From Devosia sp. XK-2 (GTDB taxonomy: Bacteria > Pseudomonadota > Alphaproteobacteria > Rhizobiales > Devosiaceae), in assembly GCF_037113415.1 (NCBI RefSeq), contig NZ_CP146608.1:2996501-3060500 (forward strand): a DNA stretch of 64,000 nucleotides, given 5' to 3'. Below, piece after piece: positions 41,496-50,130 of this stretch (position 1 is its first letter; every line of letters begins with the position of its first letter). Under the pieces are notes generated by a model. The model was not told the DNA's origin. It did not search any database and was given only the letters and a program-made list of their open reading frames with translations. The translations under genes and the position numbers were made by a program.

Positions 41496-42482
41496 TCAGT
41501 TTGTCGGGTTGAGGGTTCGAACCTGGCCGGCAATGGTGCCGGCGGCAGCCTTGAGCGCGGGCATCAGCCGCCCGGCAAAACCGTCGCGGTCGATATCGAC
41601 GGCAACGCCGATTTGAGGAAGATCGGGATCGCGCCAGGCACGGCGATCCGTGGATGTTGCGCCATAATAGTCTCCCGGCACGCAGCACACGGTCAGCGGC
41701 AAGGTCTCTATTTCAAACAGGTCCGGATCAATGAGCCAGGCGATCGGGCACGGGTCGTGCAGCGCCGGGCCGGGCGTTCGGCCCAAGCGCACATCGCCTG
41801 AACCCTGGGCATAGAACTGGAGAATGTCTGCAACCGGATTTGGCGCTTCGATCCCGAAATTGAGTGTCTCCAGCTCGGCCATGGAAATCCAGGCGCGGTT
41901 TGTGACATTCAGCCCGAACATGATGACGCGCATGCCCGAGCGCAGGACGATTGCAGCGGCATCGGGATCGGCCCAGATGTTGAATTCGGCCTGCGCGGTG
42001 ACATTGCCGCCATCGATCCCGCCGCCCATGAACACCAGTTCACGCACCAGCGGCGCAATGCCCGGATCGAGCGACAGGGCCAGGGCAATTGTGGTCATGG
42101 GCCCCAGAGCGACAAGGGTGATCTCCCCCGGAGCGCTCCGCACCCGCCGGATGATTTCCAGCGCGCCATGGCCCTCGGCCAGCACACGATTGTGCGGCGG
42201 CAGCGTTGCGCCCTTGGAATCTAGGCCGGTACGGCCATGGAACGCGGTCGGATATGCATATCGGTGATGCAAGGCCAGCTCGGCGCCGGCGAAAACCGGG
42301 CAATCCAAATCAAGCGCCGCTGCTATGGCCAGCGCATTGTCGGCCGTATGCCGGAGCGGCGCATTGCCATTGACCGCAATAATCGCCTCGACGTGGATTT
42401 CCGGGGCCGATGCGGCCAAGGCCAGGGCAGCGAAGTCGTCGTGGCCGGGGTCACAATCAATGATAACGCGGTGTTTGGGCAT
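41496..42482 (-). CDS. Nucleoside hydrolase
   Basis: Splits the N-glycosidic bond of ribonucleosides to give a base and ribose, 328 residues. The metal site DCDPGHDD lies at residues 9-16 (consensus DxDxxxDD). Downstream are the EAIIAVNGNA and ITLVALGPMTTIALAL blocks and the VFMGGGIDGGNVTAQAEFNI region that forms the active-site pocket. The C-terminal metal aspartate is in HDPCPIAWLIDPDLF. Starting at the ATG 42482 gives the canonical N-terminus MPKHRVIID. Purine or pyrimidine preference cannot be told. It lies between adenosine deaminase and the ABC binding protein, and is probably part of the same transcript. Confidence 0.92.
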   Translation of the reverse strand: MPKHRVIIDCDPGHDDFAALALAASAPEIHVEAIIAVNGNAPLRHTADNALAIAAALDLDCPVFAGAELALHHRYAYPTAFHGRTGLDSKGATLPPHNRVLAEGHGALEIIRRVRSAPGEITLVALGPMTTIALALSLDPGIAPLVRELVFMGGGIDGGNVTAQAEFNIWADPDAAAIVLRSGMRVIMFGLNVTNRAWISMAELETLNFGIEAPNPVADILQFYAQGSGDVRLGRTPGPALHDPCPIAWLIDPDLFEIETLPLTVCCVPGDYYGATSTDRRAWRDPDLPQIGVAVDIDRDGFAGRLMPALKAAAGTIAGQVRTLNPTN

Positions 42483-42566
42483 ACAGATCGTCCTGTTCGT
42501 GTCGCCAGTCTGGGCGATCCCGCCGAGACAAAAAATCGACGCTTTCGGCATTCAGTGGAGAAAAAC

Positions 42567-43586
42567 TCAACTGATCGAATTCTCGGCCTGCCAGGCGGCA
42601 ACGAGCTGACGACACAGCGCATCCCGGACCGACTGCGGTTGAAAGGCATTGCGCGCCGCTTCCAGATTGTGGGCCAGGAACTCTCCCCTGCCCCAGCCAA
42701 AGGCCGCTTCGAGCCGTTCATATTCCAGCGACAGGGAAATAGGCGCGACAGTTCGGGCGTCGGTGTTGACGCCAAGGGACAGGCCCCGCCGCGACAAAGT
42801 ATCGATGGGATGGCTGGCAAAATCGGCACAGACGCCAACCTGAACATTGCTCGAAGGGCAAACCTCGAGATGGGTGCCGCGCTCCTTGAGCATCTGCACC
42901 ACATCGTCATTTTCGAGACACCTCACCCCATGGCCGATACGCTGCGGATTGAGATGGGTCAGGACCTCGGCGACGCTGTCCGCTCCGGCCGCCTCACCGG
43001 CATGGGCGGTGATGTTAAGTCCCAGCGCATGGGCACGCTCAAAGACCACGTAATTGGGCGCCAGAGCATGCCCCGCCTCGTCGCCGGCAATATCGACGCC
43101 GACAACACCCCGGTCTGTCCAGCGATGTGCCAGATCGATGACGGCAAGGTTCTGTTCGGCAGAATAGTCCCTCAGGGCACACAGGATGAGCCCGACGTCG
43201 ATCGCCCGCCCGGACTTGCCTTCGGCAACACCGGCCACGACCGCTTCCATGACCTCGTCAAGCGTCAGACCGTCGCTCAAATGGGTTTGTGGCGCAAACC
43301 GCAGCTCCGCATAAATGACCCCATCCTGATCCAGTTCGGCGATCAGTTCTGCCGTCGCGATTCGCAAGGCGCCGGTGGTCTGCAGCAGCGCGCAGGATGG
43401 CGCGATAGCGTCGAGATATTGCTTGAGAGAGGTGCATTCTTCCGGCGCGACGAACTGGGAAAGATACTGGTCCCGCGTCAGCGTCGTCCCAAGGCGCTGC
43501 AACGCAGTCCAGGTGACGGAACAGTCAAGGTGCAGATGCAGCTCGATTTTGGGATAGGACTGAAATCGACTGTCAGGGCGCAGCAT
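42567..43586 (-). CDS. add: Adenosine deaminase
   Basis: Zinc hydrolase that turns adenosine into inosine and ammonia, 339 residues. Zinc ligands are His17 and His19 in ELHLHLD; the catalytic HAGEA lies near residue 194 and is followed by NPQRIGHGVRC. The late zinc aspartate is in VNTDARTVAP. The tail is normal for the family. It is transcribed just before nucleoside hydrolase and may feed inosine to it. The ATG at 43586 is preceded by AAAGG, which is part of an 8-bp hairpin. Confidence 0.92.
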   Translation of the reverse strand: MLRPDSRFQSYPKIELHLHLDCSVTWTALQRLGTTLTRDQYLSQFVAPEECTSLKQYLDAIAPSCALLQTTGALRIATAELIAELDQDGVIYAELRFAPQTHLSDGLTLDEVMEAVVAGVAEGKSGRAIDVGLILCALRDYSAEQNLAVIDLAHRWTDRGVVGVDIAGDEAGHALAPNYVVFERAHALGLNITAHAGEAAGADSVAEVLTHLNPQRIGHGVRCLENDDVVQMLKERGTHLEVCPSSNVQVGVCADFASHPIDTLSRRGLSLGVNTDARTVAPISLSLEYERLEAAFGWGRGEFLAHNLEAARNAFQPQSVRDALCRQLVAAWQAENSIS

Positions 43587-43593
43587 GCAGGTG

Positions 43594-43616
43594 CCTTTCT
43601 TGTGCTGGAAGAAAGG
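43594..43616 (-). promoter_or_regulatory. Hairpin covering the add ribosome-binding site
   Basis: CCTTTCTT and AAGAAAGG (minus-strand 43616-43609 and 43601-43594) form a perfect 8-bp stem with a 7-base loop, seven bases before the add start. The 3' arm contains the AAAGG Shine-Dalgarno element, so the fold would limit translation. Confidence 0.5.
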
Positions 43617-43672
43617 TGTTGCACCGACCCGTCCCGTTCAATCGAATTGCAGTATTGTCGGTTGAGAATATC

Positions 43673-44566
43673 TCACTTGACTGCCAAAGCCGCGGCCTCG
43701 GACCTTTCAAATTCCTTTTGAAACCATCGCAGGATCGACATATGCAATCCGGTCGACTGATCGGTGCGCCAAACCATGAACCAGCTTCCGTCACGTGCAT
43801 GAAGCCCAAGCGGCGCGCGTAGCCGCCCGCTCGCCAGCGCATCCCAGACGGACGGGCCCGGCGCTAATGCAACGCCCATGCCGGCCTCCGCGGCCTCTAT
43901 GGCAAAGAGCAGCCGCTCGAAGCGCAAGACGTCATCGTCCGGGACCGCGTGGCCGCTTTCCGCCGACCAGTTTCGCCACATCGCGGTCGGCCAGCTCGTG
44001 CCAAGTCTTCGCATCGACAGGACCGCGGTCGGGTCATCGGGCATATCCGCCGCGCGGACAACAGGCCCGAACGTCTCTGGCCCCAGGCGCTCACGGCTAA
44101 GGCCGGGCATGTCGTTGTCCTTGCCAACGACAATATGGATATCGATCGACCGATCCGAGGCCAGAAGGTCCTTGTTCCAGGAAATAAGATTGATCTCGGT
44201 ACCTTTGATGCGGGCTTCCAGCGAGGGCAGCCGCGGGAGGAGCCAGCGCACCAGGAACGTACCGGGTGCGGCAATATTGATGGCACTGCGGCGGGCGGCA
44301 CGCTTGAGATTATCGGCCGCCCGCACGATGGCCTGAAAGGAATCTCCCAGCGTCAACGAAAGTTTGGCGGCTTCCTCGGTCAGGATCAGCTTGCGATGTC
44401 CGCGGATGAACAGCTCGATATCCAGTACCGCCTCGAGCTGGCGCAATTGCTTGGAGACGGCGCCATCAGTCACCGACAACTCGGCGGCGGCATTGCGCAC
44501 AGACCCAAGCCTGGCGACAGCCTCGAAGACGCGCAGGGCGCCTAGATGGTCCAAAATATCCGTCAC
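43673..44566 (-). CDS. LysR-family transcriptional regulator, nucleoside locus
   Basis: A 297-residue LTTR. The N-terminal HTH is ALRVFEAVARLGSVRNAAAE followed by LSVTDGAVSKQLRQLEAVL. The rest is the two-lobed effector-binding domain. The GcvA-like pattern (IDIHIVVGKDND and later LAPGPSVWDALASGRL) is the nearest group. It is upstream of and co-directional with add, so it could be the local regulator of nucleoside salvage and uptake, although LTTRs are usually divergent from their targets. The 170 bases upstream, up to the alcohol dehydrogenase stop, show no clear palindrome and hold no gene I can support. Confidence 0.88.
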   Translation of the reverse strand: MTDILDHLGALRVFEAVARLGSVRNAAAELSVTDGAVSKQLRQLEAVLDIELFIRGHRKLILTEEAAKLSLTLGDSFQAIVRAADNLKRAARRSAINIAAPGTFLVRWLLPRLPSLEARIKGTEINLISWNKDLLASDRSIDIHIVVGKDNDMPGLSRERLGPETFGPVVRAADMPDDPTAVLSMRRLGTSWPTAMWRNWSAESGHAVPDDDVLRFERLLFAIEAAEAGMGVALAPGPSVWDALASGRLRAPLGLHARDGSWFMVWRTDQSTGLHMSILRWFQKEFERSEAAALAVK

Positions 44567-44736
44567 CAGAACCCCCGCATTGCCGATCTAGGCTATGACA
44601 AGTCCACGCATGCGAAAAGCCATGGCCCAATAGCAGCAGCTCGGGACCGCGCATGGTGCCCAAATCATCCATCGGCATCGCGGGGATAGCGCCCCCTCGC
44701 CGACGGCGACGAGAAAACGCAATGTGGGCGTGGCGG

Positions 44737-45747
44737 CTAGATTTCGATGATTGCCTTGACCAATTGGCTGCGATCCTTGGCCCACAAAGGCAAATCGTCA
44801 ACAGCGCCAGCCAATGTGGTGCGATGGGTGATCCAGTCACGCGAGCTGATATGGCCGGCCTTGATGGCGCCAATGACCTGCTTGAAATCGGGCGCCAGGG
44901 CATTGCGGCTGCCTATCAGCGTCATTTCCTTGCGATGGAAATCGGCGTCGACGAAAGTAATGTCGCCTTTCACCACGCTCACGAGGCAGTAGCGTCCGCC
45001 ATGGGCGACATAGCCGAACCCGGTCTCAATCGACTCCCGGTTGCCAGTGGCATCGAAGACAACGTCGAAGGCCTCAGCGGCTTCGGGCGACTTTGCATCC
45101 ATTTGCGCGGCCAGAACCGCCTTGCAACCCGGTATCAACTTCCGCGCCATGTCGAGTCGCGACTGATCACGGTCGATCAGGGTCACAGCTGCACCGGCCA
45201 GGGCCGCGAAACGCGCCACGCCCAGGCCAATGGGTCCCGCGCCCACCACCAGCACCTCGTCCTCGGCGTTGACGGCGGCGCGGCGCACGGCATGGGCTCC
45301 GATGGCAAGAAATTCCACCATGGCGCATTCATCGGCAGACAGTCCCTCGGACGGCACCAGATTGCGGGCCGGCAGGGTCAGTCTTTTCGTCATGCCCCCG
45401 TCCCGGTGCACGCCCAAAACCGCGATGCGGGTGCAGCAATTGGGCTTGCCCTTGCGGCAGGCCCGGCAGGTGCCGCAGGCGACATAAGGGTTGACCACAT
45501 AGGTCTCACCAATCTCGATGCCGCTATCCGGAGGCGCCTCCAGCACCTTCACCGCCAATTCGTGGCCCATCACCCGCGGATAGCTGAGGAAAGGCTGATT
45601 GCCACCGTAGATGTGATAATCGGTGCCACAAATGCCGGAGCGGAGCGGCGCAACCAGGACCTCCCCCTCACTGGCGACGGGGATATCGCGATCCTCAAGG
45701 ACCAACTGACCCGGATTGACAACGACAAGAGCGGCATTGGCAGTCAT
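44737..45747 (-). CDS. Zinc-dependent alcohol dehydrogenase (sorbitol/galactonate type), fucoside locus
   Basis: A 336-residue MDR dehydrogenase. Catalytic zinc ligands are Cys in GICGTDYH near residue 39 and GHE near 61-63; the structural zinc site is CGTCRACRKGKPNCC, with four cysteines. The nucleotide-binding domain has VGAGPIGLGVARFAAL. Relatives oxidise sugar alcohols, L-galactonate or L-idonate. Here the gene closes the fucoside unit, 24 bases after the GH95 gene, so the substrate may be L-fucose or a related sugar; this is a context guess. The usual fucose pathway enzymes (FucI, fuconate dehydratase) are absent from the window. Confidence 0.9.
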   Translation of the reverse strand: MTANAALVVVNPGQLVLEDRDIPVASEGEVLVAPLRSGICGTDYHIYGGNQPFLSYPRVMGHELAVKVLEAPPDSGIEIGETYVVNPYVACGTCRACRKGKPNCCTRIAVLGVHRDGGMTKRLTLPARNLVPSEGLSADECAMVEFLAIGAHAVRRAAVNAEDEVLVVGAGPIGLGVARFAALAGAAVTLIDRDQSRLDMARKLIPGCKAVLAAQMDAKSPEAAEAFDVVFDATGNRESIETGFGYVAHGGRYCLVSVVKGDITFVDADFHRKEMTLIGSRNALAPDFKQVIGAIKAGHISSRDWITHRTTLAGAVDDLPLWAKDRSQLVKAIIEI

Positions 45748-45771
45748 AAGCTTTGCTTTCGTTTCGCTCGC

Positions 45772-48018
45772 CTAAAAAGACACGGACACTTCTGCACCGG
45801 CGCGAACGTCAATGCGCTGGACCTGCTGTCCCCAGCGGATGTCAACGGACTGGTCGCGATTTGCCCGCACCCTTACCTGCTGCGGGCGTCCATCACGCCA
45901 ATCCAGATCGATCTCCATCCCGCCACGCACCCGGACACCCTTGAGTGTGCCGCTGGTCCAGCCGGAGGGGACCGCGGGCAGGACATCTACCATACCAGAC
46001 CGCGATTGTACCAGCATCTCGAGAATACCGGCCGCACCGCCGAAATTGCCGTCAATCTGGAACGGCGGATGGGCATCGAACAGGTTTGGGTAACTGCGTT
46101 TTGGGTGCAGCAGCAGCGCCAGCACATCGTGGGCATGGTCGCCGTCGCGAAGGCGCGCCCACAGATTGATGCGCCAGCCGATACCCCATCCGGTCGCGTT
46201 GTCGCCCCTGATTTCGAGGGATTTGCGCGCCGCCGCTGCCAGTTCCGGAGTGGACGTGTTGATCTGCAGGCTCGGATAAAGCCCATAAAGGTGGGAAACG
46301 TGCCTATGGTGGATTTCGGGGACGTCCATGTCCCAATCATCCTTCCATTCCTGCAACTGCCCGGCCTTGCCGATCTGGTCGGGCATGATCCGCGCCCGCG
46401 CTGCAGCCGCTTGCGCCACAAGCTCACCGCCGCTACCGAGCTGTTCGCATGCCGCAATATAGGCATCGAACAGATCGCGCAGGATCTGGTTGTCCATGGT
46501 GGGACCGGCGCATAGCGAAGCCCCGAAAGGATGCAGATTTTCGGGCGAAATCGAGGGGACCGTCACCAGATAATCCGTACCGGGCAGCGGCTGGAGGATA
46601 TCAAGAATAAACCGGACGGCGCCTTCGAAAAGCGGCAGCAGGCGGCGAACCAGCGGTTCGGGACAGCCCGCAAAGACCGCGTGATCCCACAATTGCGCGC
46701 ATAGCCAGGCGCCCCCGGTAGGCCACAGCCCCCATTCGGCGCCATCGACCGGGCCGGTGGCGCGCCAGATGTCGGTGTTATGATGCAGGACCCAGCCGCG
46801 GGCGCCATAATGGCGTTGGGCCATTTCCGCCCCGGTGACGGTCAGGTCCTCGACCATGCTGATCAAGGGCTCGAAGCATTCCCCAAGATTGGCCGGATCG
46901 GGCAACCAATAGTTCATTTCAAGATTGATATTGGACGTGAACTTGCTGCCCCAGGGCGGCCGGGTTTCCTTGTTCCAGATGCCCTGAAGATTGGCTGCCT
47001 GCCCGCCGGGCCGGCTGGAAGAGAGCATCAGATAGCGGCCATATTGCACATAAAGGGCCGCCAGAGCGGCGTCTCCGCCCTCGGAAAAGCGACGAATTCG
47101 CTCGTCGGTCGGCGCCTCGTCGCGGCCTTCGCCAAGGTCCAGATGCAAGCGGCCGAACGCATGCTGGTGTCGGGCGATGTGATCGGCCTTCAACTGGTCA
47201 TAGCTCTTCTCAGAAATGGCCGCGCGCCGTCCGGCAAGCAACGCTTCGGGATCGCCTGAAACATCATTGAAGCGGCGGAAGGACGTTGCGATATCCACAA
47301 GGATGGTTGCGGCGTCGGCATCTTCGACCACGATCCGCCGCCCGCGTCGCGCAATCGTCCCGCCCTCGATCCTGACCTGAACGTCGATACCGAATGTCAG
47401 ACGGCCTTCAATGCCTTGAAGGCCGGTATTGGTGCCGAAATAGCTCAGCCAGTTGCCATCGCCATCGCGCCAGTCCCCGGGTTGGGGACTGTCGAGCCAC
47501 ACTTCAAAGGTCAACGCGCCTTCGCGGCTGGCCTGTAGCCGTGAAACCAGCACGTCATCGGCAGCCGAAACAAAGCTTTCCCGCCGCACCCTGACAATAT
47601 CGTTCCCTTGCTCCCAGCCAAGCAAACCATAGCTGCTGCTCGCAATGGCGGTGTTGAGGTCGAGACTGCGGCGGTAGGTGCCTGGTGCAGCCTCGGGACG
47701 CGACTCGATGAACAAATTGCCCGCCGGCTGGTAGGTCATCTGCGTGAGCGGCTGCGCCATCATCGTTTGATCGGCCAGGGCCTGCGCCTCCGCATAGCGT
47801 CCGGCGAAAATCAGCTCCCGAACCCGAGCGAGATGCGGCAGGGCCTGCTCGTTTGTGGGTTGATATGGCCCACCGGTCCACAAGGTGGCCTCGTTCAGTT
47901 GCAGCTCTTCGCGAGCAACACCACCAAAGACCATCGCACCCAGCCGGCCATTCCCCAGCGGCAATGCCTCGGTCCAGTCGCTGGCAGGCGACCGATACCA
48001 CAACTCCAAATCACGCAT
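45772..48018 (-). CDS. Alpha-L-fucosidase, glycoside hydrolase family 95
   Basis: A 748-residue glycoside hydrolase. It starts LELWYRSPASDWTEALPLGN, the GH95 N-terminal beta-sandwich, and contains FGGVAREELQLNEATLWTGG near residue 35. The catalytic (alpha/alpha)6 domain has NINLEMNYWLPDPAN near residue 360 with the paired asparagines, and NATGWGIGWRINLWARLRDG near 615. No signal peptide is seen, so it is probably cytoplasmic and acts on imported oligosaccharides. The family cleaves alpha-1,2-fucosyl, and in some members alpha-L-galactosyl, linkages. The start at 48018 (ATG) is preferred over a TTG at 48027. It follows the ABC ATPase by five bases. Confidence 0.9.
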   Translation of the reverse strand: MRDLELWYRSPASDWTEALPLGNGRLGAMVFGGVAREELQLNEATLWTGGPYQPTNEQALPHLARVRELIFAGRYAEAQALADQTMMAQPLTQMTYQPAGNLFIESRPEAAPGTYRRSLDLNTAIASSSYGLLGWEQGNDIVRVRRESFVSAADDVLVSRLQASREGALTFEVWLDSPQPGDWRDGDGNWLSYFGTNTGLQGIEGRLTFGIDVQVRIEGGTIARRGRRIVVEDADAATILVDIATSFRRFNDVSGDPEALLAGRRAAISEKSYDQLKADHIARHQHAFGRLHLDLGEGRDEAPTDERIRRFSEGGDAALAALYVQYGRYLMLSSSRPGGQAANLQGIWNKETRPPWGSKFTSNINLEMNYWLPDPANLGECFEPLISMVEDLTVTGAEMAQRHYGARGWVLHHNTDIWRATGPVDGAEWGLWPTGGAWLCAQLWDHAVFAGCPEPLVRRLLPLFEGAVRFILDILQPLPGTDYLVTVPSISPENLHPFGASLCAGPTMDNQILRDLFDAYIAACEQLGSGGELVAQAAAARARIMPDQIGKAGQLQEWKDDWDMDVPEIHHRHVSHLYGLYPSLQINTSTPELAAAARKSLEIRGDNATGWGIGWRINLWARLRDGDHAHDVLALLLHPKRSYPNLFDAHPPFQIDGNFGGAAGILEMLVQSRSGMVDVLPAVPSGWTSGTLKGVRVRGGMEIDLDWRDGRPQQVRVRANRDQSVDIRWGQQVQRIDVRAGAEVSVSF

Positions 48019-48023
48019 GGAAC

Positions 48024-49025
48024 TCAACCCTGATGCCGAATCCGCCGACCATCGGCGCCAAACTGATAGACCCGCCTGAGTGGGACGCTGATGTCGACCG
48101 TGTCGCCGGCCTTGATTCCCGCGCCGTCTCTGGCTTCGACCACCAGCGAATCCCCCTCGCCGGTCGCGCCGTAGAGGTAGCGTGTGCCCCCCAGATTCTC
48201 AACAACATCGACCTTGAGCACAAAGTTCAGTTCGCCGGCACCCAGTTGAAAATGTTCCGGTCGAACGCCAAGGACCACCGTGCTGTCGGTCGGACTGGCG
48301 ATAAAATTCATGCGGGGCGATCCGATAAACCCGGCGACGAACTGATTGTCCGGATCCTCATAGAGCTCCTCGGGAGTGCCCGCCTGCTCGATCTTGCCAT
48401 CACGCATAACCACGATCTTGTCGGCCAGGGTCATAGCCTCGGTTTGGTCATGCGTGACATAGATCATCGTGGAGCCGAGCTGATTGTGCAGCTTGGCGAT
48501 CTCGACGCGCATGGAAACGCGCAGCTCGGCATCCAGGTTCGAGAGCGGTTCGTCGAACAGAAACACTTCGGGATCCCGCACGATGGCCCGACCGATAGCA
48601 ACGCGCTGGCGCTGGCCGCCGGAAAGCTGAGCCGGCTTGCGCTTGAGCAATTGCTCGATCTGGAGCGTCTTGGCCGCGCGCGCCACGCGCTCGCTGATCT
48701 CCTGCTTGCCAAGCCCGGCCATGCGCAGAGAAAAGCCGATATTCTGCTCAACGCTCATATGCGGATAGAGCGCATAGTTCTGGAACACCATGGCGACACC
48801 GCGCTCTATCGGGTCGGCATCGTTCATGCGCGCATCATCGATTAGCAAGGTTCCGCGCGTAATCGGTTCGAGCCCCGCAATCATGCGCAACAAGGTCGAC
48901 TTGCCGCAGCCGGAGGGGCCGACAAATACCGTGAAAGCGCCGTCGTCGATGGTCAGGTTCAGGTCGTTTATGACCTCCACCGCGCCGTAGGATTTGCTGA
49001 CATTGTCAAGCCTAACGCTGGCCAT
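48024..49025 (-). CDS. CUT1 ABC transporter ATP-binding protein, fucoside locus
   Basis: A 333-residue MalK/UgpC-type ATPase with Walker A GPSGCGKST near residues 36-44, signature LSGGQRQRVA, Walker B FLFDEPLSNLD and the C-terminal OB regulatory domain (GVRPEHFQLGAGE). It is separated from its permeases by GH151 and LacI genes but lies in the same unit. It is about as similar to the nucleoside-locus ATPase as expected for CUT1 homologues, which suggests two separate systems. Start ATG at 49025. Confidence 0.92.
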   Translation of the reverse strand: MASVRLDNVSKSYGAVEVINDLNLTIDDGAFTVFVGPSGCGKSTLLRMIAGLEPITRGTLLIDDARMNDADPIERGVAMVFQNYALYPHMSVEQNIGFSLRMAGLGKQEISERVARAAKTLQIEQLLKRKPAQLSGGQRQRVAIGRAIVRDPEVFLFDEPLSNLDAELRVSMRVEIAKLHNQLGSTMIYVTHDQTEAMTLADKIVVMRDGKIEQAGTPEELYEDPDNQFVAGFIGSPRMNFIASPTDSTVVLGVRPEHFQLGAGELNFVLKVDVVENLGGTRYLYGATGEGDSLVVEARDGAGIKAGDTVDISVPLRRVYQFGADGRRIRHQG

Positions 49026-49040
49026 GCTTGTGCTCCAAAA

Positions 49041-50063
49041 CTAGAGGGCTGGGTTGCGGGCAGAGCCCCTTAGAATAATGTTGGCGTCGATGCGCAGCGT
49101 ACGGCGGCCCGCCTGTTGGCTATTGCCCAGACGCTCCAGCAGGACCGAGGCAATGGCGTCGGCCAGTTTTTCGCTCGATTGCCCCACAGCGGTAATGCCC
49201 GCGGGATGGATCGACCAGGCCGGCACATCGTCGAAGCTGACAAGCGAGAGATCGCGCGGCACTTCAACGTCGTTTTCGCGCAACCACCGCAATGCCCCCA
49301 TGGTCATATTGTAGTTGGCGCTGAAAACGGCAGTGGGCGGCTCGGGCAGGCTGAGCAGGTCGCGCATGGCCGCATAGCCCCCTTCTTCATTCCAGTAGCC
49401 CTCGCCGTAATAGTCCGGGCGCAAGGGCAGGTCATGGGCGCGCAGGGCGTCCTCATAGCCCTCGATACGCTCCTGACCGGCCGAATCCTCGCGCCGGCCC
49501 GCAATAATGGCGATGCGCTTGTGACCAAGTTCGGCCAGATGCCGGACCACCCGCTCGCTGGACTTGCGATTGGTCGTGAACACGCGATCGGCCGACAATC
49601 CTGGCACATCGTTGTCATAGAGCACGACCGTAAGGCCGTCCGCCACGTGGCGTTCAAGCGTTCGATCCGCTATAGCCAACCCATCCATGACAACGGCATC
49701 GACACGGTGGGAGGCGAAAAATTCCAGCCCCTCCTCGATCGAGCGTGCTTCCAGGTCGTGGCAATAGCTCACCACGGCCCGCCCGGTTGGCCTCAGGCGC
49801 CGGGTCAGCTGGTCGAGCAGGCCGGCATGGAACTCGCTGAGCGCGGGCACCATCATGCCAACGATATGCGTGGTCTGCCGTTTCATCGACACGGCCACCA
49901 GATTGCGACGATAACCAAGATCGTTGATGGCCTCTTCGATGACCGCGCGGTTCGAATTGCGGATCGGCAGGCCGTTGAGATAGCGCGATACCGTGCCAAT
50001 GGCGACGCCGGCCACTTGGGCGACGTCGGTAATGGTTGCTTGCTTCTTGGTCGTCTCGGACAC
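49041..50063 (-). CDS. LacI-family transcriptional regulator, fucoside locus
   Basis: A 340-residue repressor starting at a GTG. The N-terminal HTH is ATITDVAQVAGVAIGTVSRYLN, with the minor-groove hinge further on. The periplasmic-binding-like core follows (VGMMVPALSEFHAGLLDQL; VVMDGLAIADRTLERHV). It lies inside the transporter-hydrolase unit. Its operator is probably the near-perfect palindrome at 55277-55296 in front of the binding protein gene. The inducer is likely a fucoside or fucose. Confidence 0.92.
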   Translation of the reverse strand: MSETTKKQATITDVAQVAGVAIGTVSRYLNGLPIRNSNRAVIEEAINDLGYRRNLVAVSMKRQTTHIVGMMVPALSEFHAGLLDQLTRRLRPTGRAVVSYCHDLEARSIEEGLEFFASHRVDAVVMDGLAIADRTLERHVADGLTVVLYDNDVPGLSADRVFTTNRKSSERVVRHLAELGHKRIAIIAGRREDSAGQERIEGYEDALRAHDLPLRPDYYGEGYWNEEGGYAAMRDLLSLPEPPTAVFSANYNMTMGALRWLRENDVEVPRDLSLVSFDDVPAWSIHPAGITAVGQSSEKLADAIASVLLERLGNSQQAGRRTLRIDANIILRGSARNPAL

Positions 50064-50130
50064 TGTGCCCTGCCCCTGATGTTAGGCCGATATTTGGCTG
50101 CGGCCGGCGCGCCTGGCGGCGCGACCGGCA

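Noticed and set aside
41505-41525. GGTTCGAACC-like tRNA T-loop motif
   Set aside because: It lies within the nucleoside hydrolase coding region and no cloverleaf can be drawn around it.
44653-46515. 620-residue open frame opposite the alcohol dehydrogenase and GH95 genes
   Set aside because: Spans two unrelated, well-supported genes on the other strand and has no domain.
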